In this document: positions 12,201 to 24,600 of the stretch, piece by piece
How the letters are laid out: every line of letters starts with the position of its first letter
Position numbering within the stretch: position 1 is the stretch's first letter
Translations under genes and position numbers: made by a program
Notes under the pieces: generated by a model
What the model was told of the DNA's origin: nothing
What the model saw: only the letters and a program-made list of their open reading frames with translations
The model's database searches: none
Assembly (NCBI GenBank): GCA_013399895.1
Contig: VXBA01003735.1
Coordinates: forward strand, 155,348 to 219,347
Length of the DNA stretch: 64,000 bases
Direction of reading: 5' to 3'
From: Serilophus lunatus
Taxonomy: Eukaryota > Chordata > Aves > Passeriformes > Eurylaimidae

Positions 12201-14260
12201 TTGAAAGGGAAGAAAATTAAATAACGGTCAAAAGCTGGTTTCCCATCAGAGGTAAAACCAGAGAGGGAGAGAGAGCCAAAGAGGAAGCTGGGGCACTTTT
12301 CCCCTAGCAATGTAGCAATGTCAGGGAAAGTATTTTATGAGGAAAATGACTTGGTCCTCAGATGACAGCCTGTACACAATTACAACGCCTTACCATAAAC
12401 ATTGAGACACATCCTGCCGGTGACAGCCCCCGAGGGAAACGTGTTGAAGATGCATTTGTAGCATCCTTCGTCTTGGAGGGTCACTCCATGAAGGGAGATG
12501 GCCGAGGCTTGTAACTCGCTGTGGGCAAAGCTCACGTGGCTGGCATAGCCCTTTGCTACCCTTTGGCCGTTCATCGTACTGTAAGTTGCTATGTTGTCTT
12601 CAGCCCCATCCGTCTCCTTCTGCCAGGTCACTTGTATCACATCTTCTTTCGTGACCGACTGGCATGAGAAAGTAACGTTTCCTCCTGCCTGGACTGACTG
12701 GACCTTTCTGTTCATCACCTGCACAGAGGCTGGGAGAGAAGCAGGTGCCACACTCAGCAATTGCACACCCTTCTGCGGTCCACCCACAGCAGAAGCTTCC
12801 CCGTCCAGCCTCTCATCCTCATTTCCAACCAGAGCAACTCTAGAGGATCTCTCTGCCCCTCCATACCAAGAAAAAATGAAAATGCATCTTGAAAGAACTA
12901 CTCTGAGAGTTTCACTGGACCTGACATCTCTCACACCAGCCTGATACCTTTGCTGCAGAGAGCACCCCTTAGGAGGGCAGCTCTGGTGTTGAGAGCCGCT
13001 GATTTCTGTGTGCTACTGGCTGTCCCACAGAGAGGTTCCCTAAACTTTCAGCTATGCTAGTGACCAAACAATCATCAATTCTCTTAACCCTCTTACTTCT
13101 CTCTTAACCCTCCTGTGGTGTAGGGTGAAGCAAATCAGTAAAACTGCTAAAAATTATTATGAGTCTCACTATACACCATGCATTCGCAATTGTCAGAGAC
13201 TGGCAACAGAACAGAAAACCAGAAAAAAAAAGTAAGGTAGGGAGGACCAGAGACAAACTGCATCTGCCCTTCTGTCTCAGGCTTGCAGCTGGGAAGCAGT
13301 TGCAGAAAAGACTCTGCTGAAGGCCCACAGACAGAAGACTTTCACAGCATAAATGCCACGGTATTAAAGGCCTTCGGGGAAAAGAAAAAACAGTCTTGTC
13401 TTCAAATTCATAGATACATGTGAAAAAACTATTAAAGATACATGCAAAGAAAAGGGATGCTCCCAGGCTGACAGCTCAGCACCACAGTCTTCGTAAGATA
13501 GTAGTTTTCAAAGTTTATTTGTGTACATCAGCACAGGAAGGGAGATATCAGCAGGGCCAGGTGCACCAATGAAAACATATAATTCTGTTCATGAGGACAG
13601 GAAATATCTTTGCAGGTTTAAAAGAGGAGTGAGGCTGTCTGCAGTGCCCACAGGTACACTTGGCCAATCCATTCAAAAAAGGCTCTAAGGTTCTGGCTTT
13701 GGCCATGACCAAGCAGATCTCCGCCACAGACCAAGAATCCAGCTGTGGAGCTGTGACAGTCATTTTGCTTTCCACAGCTCACTAGTGCCATAGGTAGAAT
13801 ACAAATCATGGTCATGGAGGCTAGTTTGATACTAATTCAGCCTTTTATATATGATTTTTAAATACAAAACCAGTGTAACACACTCATTTTTGGCGGTCTG
13901 AGTAAATACCTACAAGCAATATTTCCTTGTTTTGTAGTTTGCCCATTGCAATAAATTTGTCCATTTCACTGCAGTTTATAAATGCACTGGTGATAAATTA
14001 AGAAGCAGATTCTGTAAATTCAACAATCAATTACATGCCTGAAGCCCCAGGTGAGCATTGCAGTGCCACAAGTGTCATGTCACCTCTGGGCTTGCCCCAG
14101 GATGGGGTTGCAAGGCATGGACTGCAGCACTCAGAAGCACAGAAGGCTGCCAGAGCCTTTACATCATTACAGCAATGACAAAGAGACACAGACAGACAAA
14201 GGAGTTACCTGATGCCATGGTCCAGATGCTGGAAAGGAGCAGGCAAGCGACCATCACCAT
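5952..14260 (-). CDS. CD200: CD200 (OX-2) membrane glycoprotein, five coding exons
   Basis: Type I immunoglobulin-superfamily glycoprotein. In mammals it binds CD200R on myeloid cells and restrains them. Coding exons in transcript order are 14260-14209, 12729-12394, 7421-7110, 6614-6466 and 6254-5952. The phases join exactly to 384 codons (383 residues plus stop). Residues 1 to about 17 are a signal peptide, 18-129 the V-type Ig domain, 130-233 the C2-type domain, and about 241-268 the membrane span; a tail follows. The V domain ends with the CD200-like segment DEGCYKCIFNTF, and the C2 domain has SCSATGKPAPKITW. Several N-glycosylation sequons are visible (NVT, NQT, NFT). Human CD200 has a very short tail, so the roughly 115-residue tail here is the uncertain part. 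Introns 1 (12730-14208) and 2 (7422-12393) hold no other gene. The position beside GCSAM and C3orf52 fits mammalian synteny. Confidence 0.88.
6466..6614 (-). CDS. CD200: CD200 exon 4 (stalk and transmembrane segment)
   Basis: The acceptor is ctcacacag and the donor gtaggt. It encodes a short stalk with an NST sequon, then a strongly hydrophobic span of about 27 residues starting VPAIAIAVGVLVP, then basic residues (RHLRDSGR), as expected for a type I stop-transfer segment. Phase 1 in, phase 0 out. Confidence 0.8.
7110..7421 (-). CDS. CD200: CD200 exon 3 (C2-type Ig domain)
   Basis: Flanked by acceptor tttacag and donor gtcagt; phase 1 in and out, typical of Ig-domain exons. The segment RMSCSATGKPAPKITW aligns with the CD200 membrane-proximal domain. 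The second conserved Cys is in PIACVIQH. Confidence 0.88.
8308..8480 (-). repeat. Degenerate CR1-like remnant (possible)
   Basis: The stretch beginning atttagggctggaagtcat and running through a ctccagcctgcc-like motif resembles the reverse complement of a CR1 3' region, but it is strongly diverged. It lies in CD200 intron 2. Low confidence without a repeat-library comparison. Confidence 0.3.
12394..12729 (-). CDS. CD200: CD200 exon 2 (V-type Ig domain)
   Basis: The acceptor is ctctcccag and the donor gtaagg; phase 1 in and out. It encodes a 112-residue V domain with B-strand Cys in VTFSCQS, the core Trp in VIQVTWQK, and F-strand Cys in DEGCYKC. VTWQK and CYKCIFNTF are close to mammalian CD200 and separate it from CD200R paralogues. 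Confidence 0.92.
14209..14260 (-). CDS. CD200: CD200 exon 1 (signal peptide)
   Basis: Encodes MVMVACLLLSSIWTMAS, a short hydrophobic leader, ending in phase 1 at donor gtaact. This ATG was chosen because it lies about 35 bases after the inferred transcription start. Upstream in-frame codons run back through the TATA box and cannot be translated from this promoter. Confidence 0.85.
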
Positions 14261-14320
14261 CTTAGCTGTGCACTCAGTGAGATGAGTGAGAGACTGATCT
14301 ATTGAGTGTGACTTCCCCCT

Positions 14321-14327
14321 TTTTATA
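14321..14327 (-). promoter_or_regulatory. TATA box of the CD200 promoter
   Basis: The plus-strand TTTTATA reads TATAAAA on the minus strand, in the context TATAAAAAGGGGG. It lies 61 bases upstream of the start codon. An initiator-like TCAGTC with its A at 14295 sits 32 bases downstream, the normal TATA-to-start distance. The implied 5' UTR is about 35 bases. Confidence 0.65.
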
Positions 14328-15834
14328 CACTTCGCTTTTACTCTTGGGACATTCCACTGCAAGTACAGTAAGAGTTGCCTCTTACAAACCTCCTGCTCCT
14401 TTGACACTCAGCTGAATAACAAAAGGTTTTGAGGGATATGGCAACAAATGTCAGAGGCAGAAACTGAAGACTTCCCAGATAGGCTGATAGACAGATAGGA
14501 GTATCGGGTTTTTCATAAGCATCTTTTCCTCAAGATTGGGTTTTCACAAGTGCCTAAACACAAGCACAGATTTCTACGCTGGCTGAGCACCCAGTTTCTG
14601 TGGGTTGCAGGAGGAAAGGCCACCCTGGCCCTGATCTGGCCTCTAGGAAAGGAGCTCATGTCAATAGTCATGCTGCAATGAGTAATGCAAGTGTCCCCAG
14701 CGTATAATTCAGAGAACTCAGTTAGAGGTCTGCAGTCTTTGTGTAAGTCAGTGGACATCCAGGAGCTACTGATGTTGCTGTAATGCAACTCCTTCTCTAG
14801 GTTAAGGAGAGCAGAACAAGCCAAGGTCATATATTGCCTCAGGGAAAAAGCAGAGCTTTGGTCTCCCCTCTCGTCCACTGAAATTGCCATCTGCAGATCT
14901 GTGATCCTCCCCCAGCACTGTCCTTTGGAAAGGTAGGGCTCATGCCCCACAAGCACACTCTTTCCTCTCCATCCTCACCTGAGATAATATAAAAATAGAT
15001 GACACAGCTCGTCTGAGTCACTGTTTTTGTGCATTTTTGCTTTGTCATGGTTAAACTCCTGTGTTTCCCTTTTTCTGTGAGTTGTGATCACATTGTTGAA
15101 ACCAGCGAAACCCACAGGTGGTTCGTGCACCACATAGTGGGCCAGCCAACCAGTCATTGGCCAATCAAACTTCTACTGGCAAACTGTGTGTCATGTTTCT
15201 GCTTTCTGGGAAGGTGGTTTACATTCTTGCAAATTCTTACTACTTCAAATGAATATGATTGCAATTAAAATGTTTTCTTTCAGTTGAATGGCTGTACAGA
15301 TTAACTTTGAATTGTGCAAATAGGTTGGGGGAAGCCAATGGGCCCAAATCATAACATGACAAAAAAATTCCCAGATATGCTTACACATTTACAGTACCTT
15401 CTCTCCTCCCAAGTGGTAATCTGAAAACAGAAATAATTCAGGTATCATTATTCCCCTAAGGAAACATTTTGGATGTGCTTTTGAGTAGTTTCAATAATTA
15501 AATCCCATCAGTCTGCAAATTGCTTCATACTATTGTCATTTTCCTTTCAGGTATCTTGTTTTTCTTTCCCTGAGTTATTTTCATAGTTGTATTTCCCTGC
15601 AAAATTTCTTGAAAGGCATTCTGGCCTGATCAAAATGTGAAATCCATGGGAAAAAAGTGGTTCTTGTGGGATTTGTCAGACCATTTTACAGCTATTAAGC
15701 AACACAAATAGCTCCTTTAGGCTCTGGACCAAGACTCAGGACCAAGTCAGAGGAAAAACTTCCAGCCTTGAAATGGCGATTCACAAGCAAACATTTAATT
15801 TCTGATTGTCAGCCTCTGAGAACTTCCTACATTG

Positions 15835-15923
15835 AAAAAAAAACCCCAAACAAACAAACAAAAAACCCAATCCAAAAGAAACAAAAACACCAATCAAACC
15901 AAAAAACAAACAAACAAAAAAAA
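15835..15923. repeat. A/C-rich low-complexity tract (CAAA-like)
   Basis: Nearly pure A and C with irregular CAAA, CAAAA and CCCAA units over about 90 bases. Similar tracts occur at 41170-41298 and more briefly near 11079 and 62485. It may be a decayed retroposon tail or a simple repeat. Confidence 0.7.
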
Positions 15924-18112
15924 TGAAGATTGACTGAAACTACATCCTTTTGCAGCAGACTCTCCTAGCAGAGGGCAAGTAACCTCTGCAAAGATTCATT
16001 ACAGGCTTTGCTGTTGTCATCATCTTAGTTTTGCTACAATTTTGAAACAACAGATTATCAGAACTTTCCACAAGATTGCAGACACAGTGATTAGGTCCTT
16101 ATATCTGACACCACTCAGTGATCACAAAAGGAACCACACTTGATTTTAAAAAGAATTGCAAGCCCAGCTGGTATATAGGAAATGTTCTTGTCAACTTTAA
16201 CCATCTTATTTTCTGCCAGAAACACTCTAACCTTTCAAAATCTTGAAAAATTCTGTGCTGCTAGAGCAGTTGTCAAAAAAAAAGCAAACCTTCAGTCTTG
16301 GCAAAAGACAGAGATGGTTACTGTGGTGGGAAAAAATTTATTTGCTTTAAATTATTTACAACATCTCTGTATACCCAGCATACCTGATGATGAAGTGCCA
16401 TGTATGCTGGCTGTTCCTTCCAAGCTCTGCCTCTCCCCGACTGCTCCTACTGCCACAGGGGATCCAAGCATGCAGGGACCTTGCTACCAGTCTACATGTG
16501 TGGGTGTCTGAGTGCACATCTGACTGCTGCAGCACCTCTGTCTGACCCCTCACTTTTCTCCAAGGACTAGGCAACATCAGCAGTTGATTAACTACTTTAA
16601 ACATAAGACAGGCAGGAATATGAGATCTACTTGTTAACCACACCACTTATTCAAATTTTGTGAGTGTATCTTTAAGTGCCTATGTTCAGACAGCTCCTCC
16701 TCTGTTCATATTTACATAGACTTTTGGTGGATTACAGATGTCTTCCTCCATTGTCAGCCAGATCCCATGCTCTTCTACTTCTGTTGCACAGCATCTTCAT
16801 TTCTGAGAACTGCATGCCATGACTGACACTCTGAAGTCAGTGAAAGCTTGGGAATAAATCGGGCAGAATGTAGTTGGGCAACTATTTCTTGAAAAACTCA
16901 GTCATTCATATTCTTTTCTTCCTTTCTGTTTCACCAGGATGTTCTCTCTAGTTCCCAGTAAGTCAAAAAAGTACATACAAGAATTAATTGCACAGTCATT
17001 AAATGCTAACATTTCCCCATAGCCCTAATGACTAATGAAACTGATAATTCACATAGCTGAACTTCCAGAAAACGTTGCTGAAGGAAGCCTTTCATGTACA
17101 ATTGTAGTCTGAAACATTGCTTTGTCAACCATCAATCTAAACCACTATTTTTTCAGCCATCCAAACCTAGGCTAACAACTGGGAAGCTGCCTGCTTTGTC
17201 AGTGGGATTCAGTGCCACCTCTCAAGGCATTACCTGTAAAGAGAACAAAACAGGTGAGGATGATTTCAATCACTTGAGAATTGCAATGACTTTTGGAGGT
17301 CGGCTCACCAGTACTAGTAGTAGTACCACTACTGAGAAGGAGTTTGTCAAATTGAACAGGCCTGGAATTTTACAAAATGTTTTAAGTAACTCCTGCAAGT
17401 CCCTCTATATCTCCTTTGAGTTTGGAGAGTTACAGTACACTGGGGTAAAACCAGTAGCTGTATCTACCAGTGTATGCTCCAGCCTACATCACTGCACCCG
17501 TGGCAGGACCTGCAGCCCACAGCCAAGGGACGCTGCAGGACCAAGCAGTGCTCATTTGGACAGGGTTACAGACAAATTGTCATATTTGTGCACAAGTTTT
17601 GGATCAGAGGACACAAGAGTATTTTGTACACAGACGCAGCTGTCTATTCTTGGTCGTGTTTGAATTGGAGGTATTTGATGTCTCCCCAAACTGGACTCCC
17701 TCCCTCTGCTAACACACTGCTGTCACCTAAAAGTTACAGCTGCTGGTGCTGTAACCCAGTGTGGGACTGCCTAGCAAAGTGCAAAAGAGAAACAAAGGAG
17801 GGGGCTAATTAGCTGAGACCTAGCTCATGGTTGTACACATCAATCTGCAAAACCACAAGTTGTGAGGGTACAGCACATGCTGTCAAACTGTCCTGTTAAC
17901 TGCCCAACGCTTCTGACCCCTGAATTTTGATGAAATTGCGACAGACTCCTAAAGTTGTACAGAGATTTTTTGTTTCTTTTCCAGCACAATGTATGCACTA
18001 AAACTTGATCATTCCCCAGACCACCAGTCCTGCAAATAATATTTCTGGTTCTTCTATTTTATTTCTTCCTTGTAGCTCAGGAGGAAGAGAAAGGGACAAA
18101 AATCATAGTAAT

Positions 18113-18139
18113 TAAAAACAAACAAAAAAAAAAAAAAAA
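18113..18139. repeat. A-rich run
   Basis: A run of about 17 A residues preceded by AAACAAAC. Simple sequence; possibly a retroposon tail, but no element body was recognised. Confidence 0.6.
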
Positions 18140-18670
18140 GACAAAAAGGAGAGGAAGAAACAAGAAAGGGCTGCATTGCAAAGCTTCGGCAAAAAAGGTT
18201 ATGCTTTGTTGGGGTCTGAAGTATTTGTTTTTTATCGCTCAGTGTTTCACACTATTTTTCAGAAGAGCAAGATGGGCAAGTATGTGGTTTCCTCTTGCCA
18301 AAAGCATCCTAAATTAGTACTTCAATCGAGGCAACCTAGAGGGAGTCCATGCTGCAACCCTCTAATCACTTCATGAAGACCATCAGCACCAGCACACATG
18401 CCAGTGCCCCAGGAAGTCGTATCAGTCATCCATTCCACTCCTCTTCCTCCCCCACCCCCACTTATATATGTTTTCCTGCAGTGGAGGCTTTGGGGTCAGG
18501 GTTTTTTTTAGCTGAACAGTAGCTGGTGCTGCATATGCTTATGGAGAGATGATGAGCTGCTTTGATCACTGAGTTTCATTCTATAACACAGCCAGCACAC
18601 AAAACAATCCAGCCAGCAAGGATACCACACCAAAATTGGCTGCCTAAGGGTGCAGAGATCCAGTGGAAGG

Positions 18671-18696
18671 ATGGGAAACTACCTACCAAGAATAAG
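18671..18696 (+). CDS. GCSAM: GCSAM exon 1 (myristoylation signal)
   Basis: A 26-base coding exon, ATG to donor gtaggt, encoding MGNYLPRI plus two bases of the next codon. The start is chosen for its match to the conserved N-terminus and its fit with the following exon. Only exons this short explain why no long ORF marks the gene. Confidence 0.7.
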
Positions 18697-21600
18697 GTAG
18701 GTCCAATACCATATTATCTTTAATTACTAAAAAGAGGATTAAAAGAGTGATTCCATTAAAATAGGAAAAAATAACACTTGCAATCATGATTCATCTAATC
18801 ATGAATCATGCAATCATAAATCTTGATTAAAGAAAGGTAATTTAACAAGCAAATGAATATGAACAATAAATTCTTAATATGTCAAAGAGTATTGCCTCAG
18901 GATAGGGAAGTGACTTCATCTGTATGCTCCCAGCATGGAAAGCCTGCTGAAGAGAGGAAGGACATTTATCTTGATGAGGAACACAAGGAACAGAGAGTAT
19001 TTGTCATCTGCTCCACGTTTCCAGACAGGAAAACTTGCCCTCTCTTATCTGTTGGCACTATGCCTCATAAAGTCAAGCTATACAGAAAAAGATCAAGTTG
19101 TACAATATATCTGAATGCTCTACATGGGATACATAAGTGTACTATAATTATATACAGCACTGGTTAGGAATAGATTGTCTCCTAAGGAACTGTGAAGACA
19201 GAGGAGGATGTTCAGCAGGAGCTACCTAGAACAAGTGGAAAATTCCCTTTCTTTTCCCTTATCTTCTTGGTAGGTCAACGAAAAGGTCCTGCAACCTCTG
19301 AATACTGTACCCTGACTGCTCACTTGGTCTTAAGGAGCTCAGAAGAGGCACTTCATTGCCAAAATTAAATGTGCTGCTTGTTTTAAAAAAAAAAGTGCAT
19401 CCCTCACTTCCCTGCCGTTCTGTGGCCAGACATCTAAGTAATGCCCAACTTACCTGGCCTTGGGGAAAGGGCAACTGTCCCCAGAGCATGAAGCCTTTTA
19501 GCAGCACTTCTGTATTTGGTTTAACTACTTCCTGAGTGTGACAGCTTATGCAGCTGCTTTGCAAGGAACACAATGAAACTATAGAAAGATAAAAAAAGGA
19601 ATTCTGCCTTTTTTATCATTTTAATAGTTGAGTCATACGTCTCCTTTTTTGAGACTGCTGCCCAGAACTATTTCCCAGCATTTTTGCTGATAAAGCTATA
19701 AGTTTAATTGCCTCTTAAAAAAATCCACTAAGAACCAACCCCCTAGAATCCCTCCACCCATAGGCAATTTGGGCTCCTTTCCTCTAACTGCTGGATATCT
19801 TCATCAAAAAGTCAGCATGTTGGTAGCATGAATCCAGATGCTGTGAAATGCGTTCAGTTCTCAGACCATGCAACATTATTTTCCCACAACTGACTAAGTA
19901 AGAATTTATTCTGAAGGCTGTGCATCGCTTACAGATCTAATTTACTAGAGAAACATATGTTATTTATCTTTTGACAGTCTAGCGGAAGAGGTAGCCAAGC
20001 CCAATAGCTTTCCCATCTAAGCAAGGGACTAAAAAAATCAGAAGCCAATTGAATATAAGCAAAAAAACAGTACAATAAATAAAAATCAGAAAACAAAAAT
20101 ATTTATATCAAACTCACAATGACTGACAGTTACAACAGACTCCTAATGTGAATTATGTGTACTATAAATACATACATACGTATTTTATTTTAACTATATC
20201 TCATAGGAATTCTAGGACTGAATTGTATGAAACAGTCACACTGGCATCTCAAACTAAGCTAGAAGAGTTTATGTCCAGTATAGGCAAAACACTATATAAT
20301 TCAAAGAAAACCAGGTAGGCAACCTGGAATGAGGTAGAATTATAGCTTTATTTTTATATCCACCTGTAATGAAAGCAATCTGAATTCCCTCACTAGAAAT
20401 AGAAAGTTGGAAAGTTCACTAATACTTGCAAAACTTCCTGCTACTCTTATATGTGCACCAGAGACATATACAGACAGAAATTATTTCAGCAAAGTTGCCA
20501 AACTTAGGTGTCATTTCTTTATACACTATTTAAGAACATATATTTAGCAAGTAAAAAATCAACAGCAACAAAGAATGGTGACATTACCTATTTACCTCAG
20601 TTCTGGGAAAGAAAAAGCATATGCAAATAAGCAATTAGAGACTGACTCATAATGTACCTCCACCAGCAAGCTGGGTGTAATTGCCAACTTCATATGACTT
20701 GGCATATGACTTTACATCCCTCAGTGCATTTTTATTATGTATATAAATCTAACATATAAATATCAATGCTACATTGTAAAACGTTTGTAAATTACAGGCA
20801 TTTTACAAGCACAAAATTCTAAACTATAAGCAATAGCCCATGCTCCAGCAAGATTAGCTCTTATTACCAAAAAGTTAGCTAATAGCCATCTGAACATAAT
20901 GTAAGGGCTTTAAATTTGCCAAATAATTTCTGTATTTAAACCTGGAAGTATAGTCTTCTGCTTGAAACTGCCAGGATTATTTCAACTGCTGGAGAAAGAT
21001 GTACTAGGAACTGGTGTGTCTGCTAACCTTGCGCTCACCCATGTGTTTGCAGTTTCTGTTACACAATCGCTGTGTTTTTCCTCCTTTTGCTTTTCGGCAA
21101 GACGTGCTAGAAGTCAGATTGATAGTAGATCGTTTGTGTGAGCATGACACTGGTTCTCCCCTATCTCTTCCCAATATTTACTGCTTACTTGCCCAGCTGG
21201 AAGTATTTAATCTGGACAAGCATAGAAAGCTCCTCAAATCCACAAACTTTGCTGAGGTACTGCCAGGCTCCTCCCAGGGGACTTAGGCCTTACTTTGCAG
21301 GAACAGCTAAATGCTGTAACACCTGGAACAGCTGCCAGTTTGTCCCTGCCATCCCTCTGTCTGTGGACCTGTGATTTGTACCTCTGTTCCCCTACGGCAG
21401 ACTCTGTTCCTGCAGCTTCCAGGGCAAGGCTGGGTGCCTGCCAGGGGCTGCTTCCCAGGGAGAACAAGAGCAGAGAAACTACATAAAGTGCCTTGTCCAA
21501 AAAGCTGGAGAAGCATTCTCCCTAAGCAGGTGCCATAGGGTAGGTAGTAGGGAGTGAGGACTGTGAAGTGCCAGACCTATCTGCTCACCCTTATTTCTAT

Positions 21601-24600
21601 GCCTTAGGTGGAAAGTGCCTGCCCCCATCAGGAGAAAAAGATATTCCAACAAGCAAAGTAAGTAAAGAGGCTCATTGGGCACCTCGGGAGTGTGTGGCAT
21701 GGCATGAGTGGGGACATGGGGCAGCCCTCTGCCAGGACCCAGCATCGCTGCAGAGGCAACTGGCAGCCACAGCTGTGGGCAGGAGCCATAGCAAGGCATC
21801 TTGTATCCTAGGTGCAGGAAATCTCCTTGTATCCAAGAGGGGATACCTGCCCTCTTGATGCTCCAAAGTGCTGGATTATTTGAGGCCTGTTTGTTATTTT
21901 TGTTTCTGAAGAAGGCAGCATAAGGAGACAGCCTCCTCCACCTACTAAACCAGCCTTGCAGCTGCCTCTTACAGTGGTGAACTTAACCTTCTCATGTCAC
22001 AGCTGGACCCACAAGCCTGCACGGCACAACCTGCATTTGGTCTCACACCAGCCCCCCATTCCCCATATACAAGCACAGTTTAGAACTTTCTCTAAACAGA
22101 CGTCAGTATGAAGTATTCTAATGAAATAGTTTCTGCAGATTGAATATACAAATTGAGAATGTTCATATGATAGCCAGTATCACATGCGTTCATGCGAATC
22201 AAGAGGTGTTGGTTTCGATTCAGTCTGGTACCTTTTCCCTCTGTGCATAGAGCCATTCATGTAGCAAAGTTATAATACTCTGATTGGTTTCACAAGCTGC
22301 AGTTTTTGCTTCGCAAAAAAACAGCTTCTTGTTAGTCATGGACATCAACAATTTCATGACAGTGTTAAGGCAGCACAATAATGTTTGAAAACACCTTAAA
22401 TTCTCTATGATAGCAGCTTGAACACAATATTGAGAGACTGATGTCTCTCCTTCTGTCAAGTTGCAAAACAAGTGTGCTTAAAAACCCCATTATCTTAAGC
22501 AAAAGCAAAAGCTCAGCTCCAAAATTTTACAGGAGCAAACAATAGTTCAATCAACCTCATAACAAGAACCAACTAGACATAAAAACAAGGCTGAGAGAAA
22601 GCATGATGCAAATGACTGTCCTCTGCCATTTATATGCTTATGGGTTAGAGAGACAAATTTCCAGAAAAACTCAAGCCTGCCAAGCCCATGCACACAGATA
22701 GCCAGTGCACACTCAGGCGTGCAGCACATCACATGGTGCCTCTGTGCTCAGCCAGTGATCCTAGGCAGAATTCAGGATGCATTGGCCATAAAGCTAAAAT
22801 ACAGTCAGAGAGTGAGCAAGCAAGAACATCCATTTCTAAGACAGACATGTACAACTGATTTCAGTTGATTAAAAAACCAAAACAACAAGAAAACCATCCA
22901 ACAAGGTTGGAAATCTAGGTTTTATTAAGGTCATTGGGCACTGCTGCATGACACAAGTGTGTGCTAAACTAGAGAAAAGATAAATCTTGAAAAGTCATCA
23001 GGTTTATTTTTCCCTCAGAGATTTAATGCTTTCCCCAAATAATGTCACATAAGCTCATGCTTTTGCACAGCCTGGACTCAGTCCTCTGCTTCCAAAAATC
23101 CTTGTCCCATGTCAGTGTGTGAAAGAATGACAATCATATGTGTTTTCTTCCTCTTTTTTCAGCACAGACCAACAGCTATCCATCAAGTACCATCAAGGTA
23201 AAGACTAAAAGTGATTTTTTTTTCTGCTTTCTGAGGCAACTGAGTTCAAAACATTCATGTATCAGAAAGACAAGGTGTCCATTATGTTCCATAGAGAAAA
23301 ATCCACAGAATATTTGTTTGGGATACAGAAAAACATCAGTTTAAGCCTATGTAAAAAACAAGTATGTGCACATGAAACTGTAATGCAGCCCTACTCTTGC
23401 GCAGCCAGCAGCCAGTGCTTGATTTCAGAGGCTGGGTGTGATGCTACCCGGCCCAAATCAAACAATTCATGAGGCTGAGCCTTATGATCATGAATGTCCC
23501 CAGTCTGTGCATATGGCTCTGGGAATGCTTCTCTGCCCTCCCTCTCCCTCCCTTCTCCTTTCACCTTTCTGATAGCCAGCATAACCTCTCCTGACTACTG
23601 TCAAGTTTCCACAAAAAGTTTCAGTTTGACATTTTCTAAAAATCATTTTACTGGACTATTACCAAAGTTTAGTAATATTACCAGGTTTATTAATAAAAGA
23701 AGTCTTCAGTTGAAAAACAAAGGGAGAGTTAATATTTTGAGGTTCATTCTTCAACTATAAAAAATAGTAGATGCCTCAACAAATGGTTGAGTCTCTGTTG
23801 GAACAGAGAAAGGTTTCCCTTTCCAATGTCCCACTCTCTCTATAAGGAGAAAAAGAAAGAAAATAACAGAACAAACATGCCCTTTTGGGTTGCATATTCA
23901 ATTTCTTATAAACAAGAATGGAGCAACTGGTTGCATTGCAACACAGAAAAGACTGGTATGATAAATACATTGCCTAGTCCATGTTACCTACCTATTTTGG
24001 AGTTAGATTTGAGAGTTCTGGCAACGAACCACAAAGTAAATTAAGAAGTTGTGTGCCCTCCTTCTCTGCCAAAAGTTATCATCCTGGAAGGCAAGGGTGG
24101 GGGAACAGCCACTTCTCAGCTGATGCACTTTACACTCCTGTATGGTTGGTTATCTATATTAACGTGCTGGAGAGGTAGCAGCTGAGTACCTGTGGTTTTC
24201 TACCTCTGCTTTGTAAATAGTTAATTTGAGCAGAAAGTAAGTGAAGTTGCCTCTTGAGTCACCAGAGTCATCACCAGAAGCCCAGTGTACCACAGAACAG
24301 CCTCATTGGGTTGTTTGGGGGTTTTTTTAATAAAGATGACATCATTATCTGCCCAGCAGATAAGTAGGTGTTTAGCAGAAAATTTTGAAAAAGTGGGCAA
24401 GATGACAGAAAAGGGTGTGATGAAATGAGCTCATCATTTGTACATGTGAGTGTGGGATGGACTGTGGGGGAAGAGGAGGGGGTGGAACTCTAACAAGAAA
24501 CCTGCTAAGTAGCTGTCTAGTTCTGAGAGTTTTTGGTGTCCCAAGTAAAAGCCCCAGAGCATGGTTTGAAGACAGTCCCGGGAGCATCGTTAGTGCAATA

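Larger units (their letters stand above)
14330..18670. other. Intergenic interval between CD200 and GCSAM; no gene recognised
   Basis: In mammals SLC9C1 lies in this position. I found no sodium/proton-exchanger, voltage-sensor or cyclic-nucleotide-binding exon here. The longest ORFs (14513-14956 minus, 17094-17663 plus) have no recognisable domain. The interval holds an A/C-rich tract (15835-15923) and a poly(A)-like run (18113-18139). Confidence 0.55.

Noticed and set aside
12591..12944. 117-codon plus-strand ORF
   Set aside because: Antisense shadow of the CD200 V-domain exon.
7051..14260. Assignment of the Ig gene to CD200R instead of CD200
   Set aside because: The V domain has DEGCYKCIFNTF and VTWQK as in CD200, and it lies next to GCSAM and C3orf52.
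14513..14956. 147-codon minus-strand ORF upstream of CD200
   Set aside because: No recognisable domain, and it lies upstream of the CD200 TATA box with no splice link.
18463..18469. TATATAT about 200 bases upstream of GCSAM exon 1
   Set aside because: AT-rich background and no initiator or transcript evidence.
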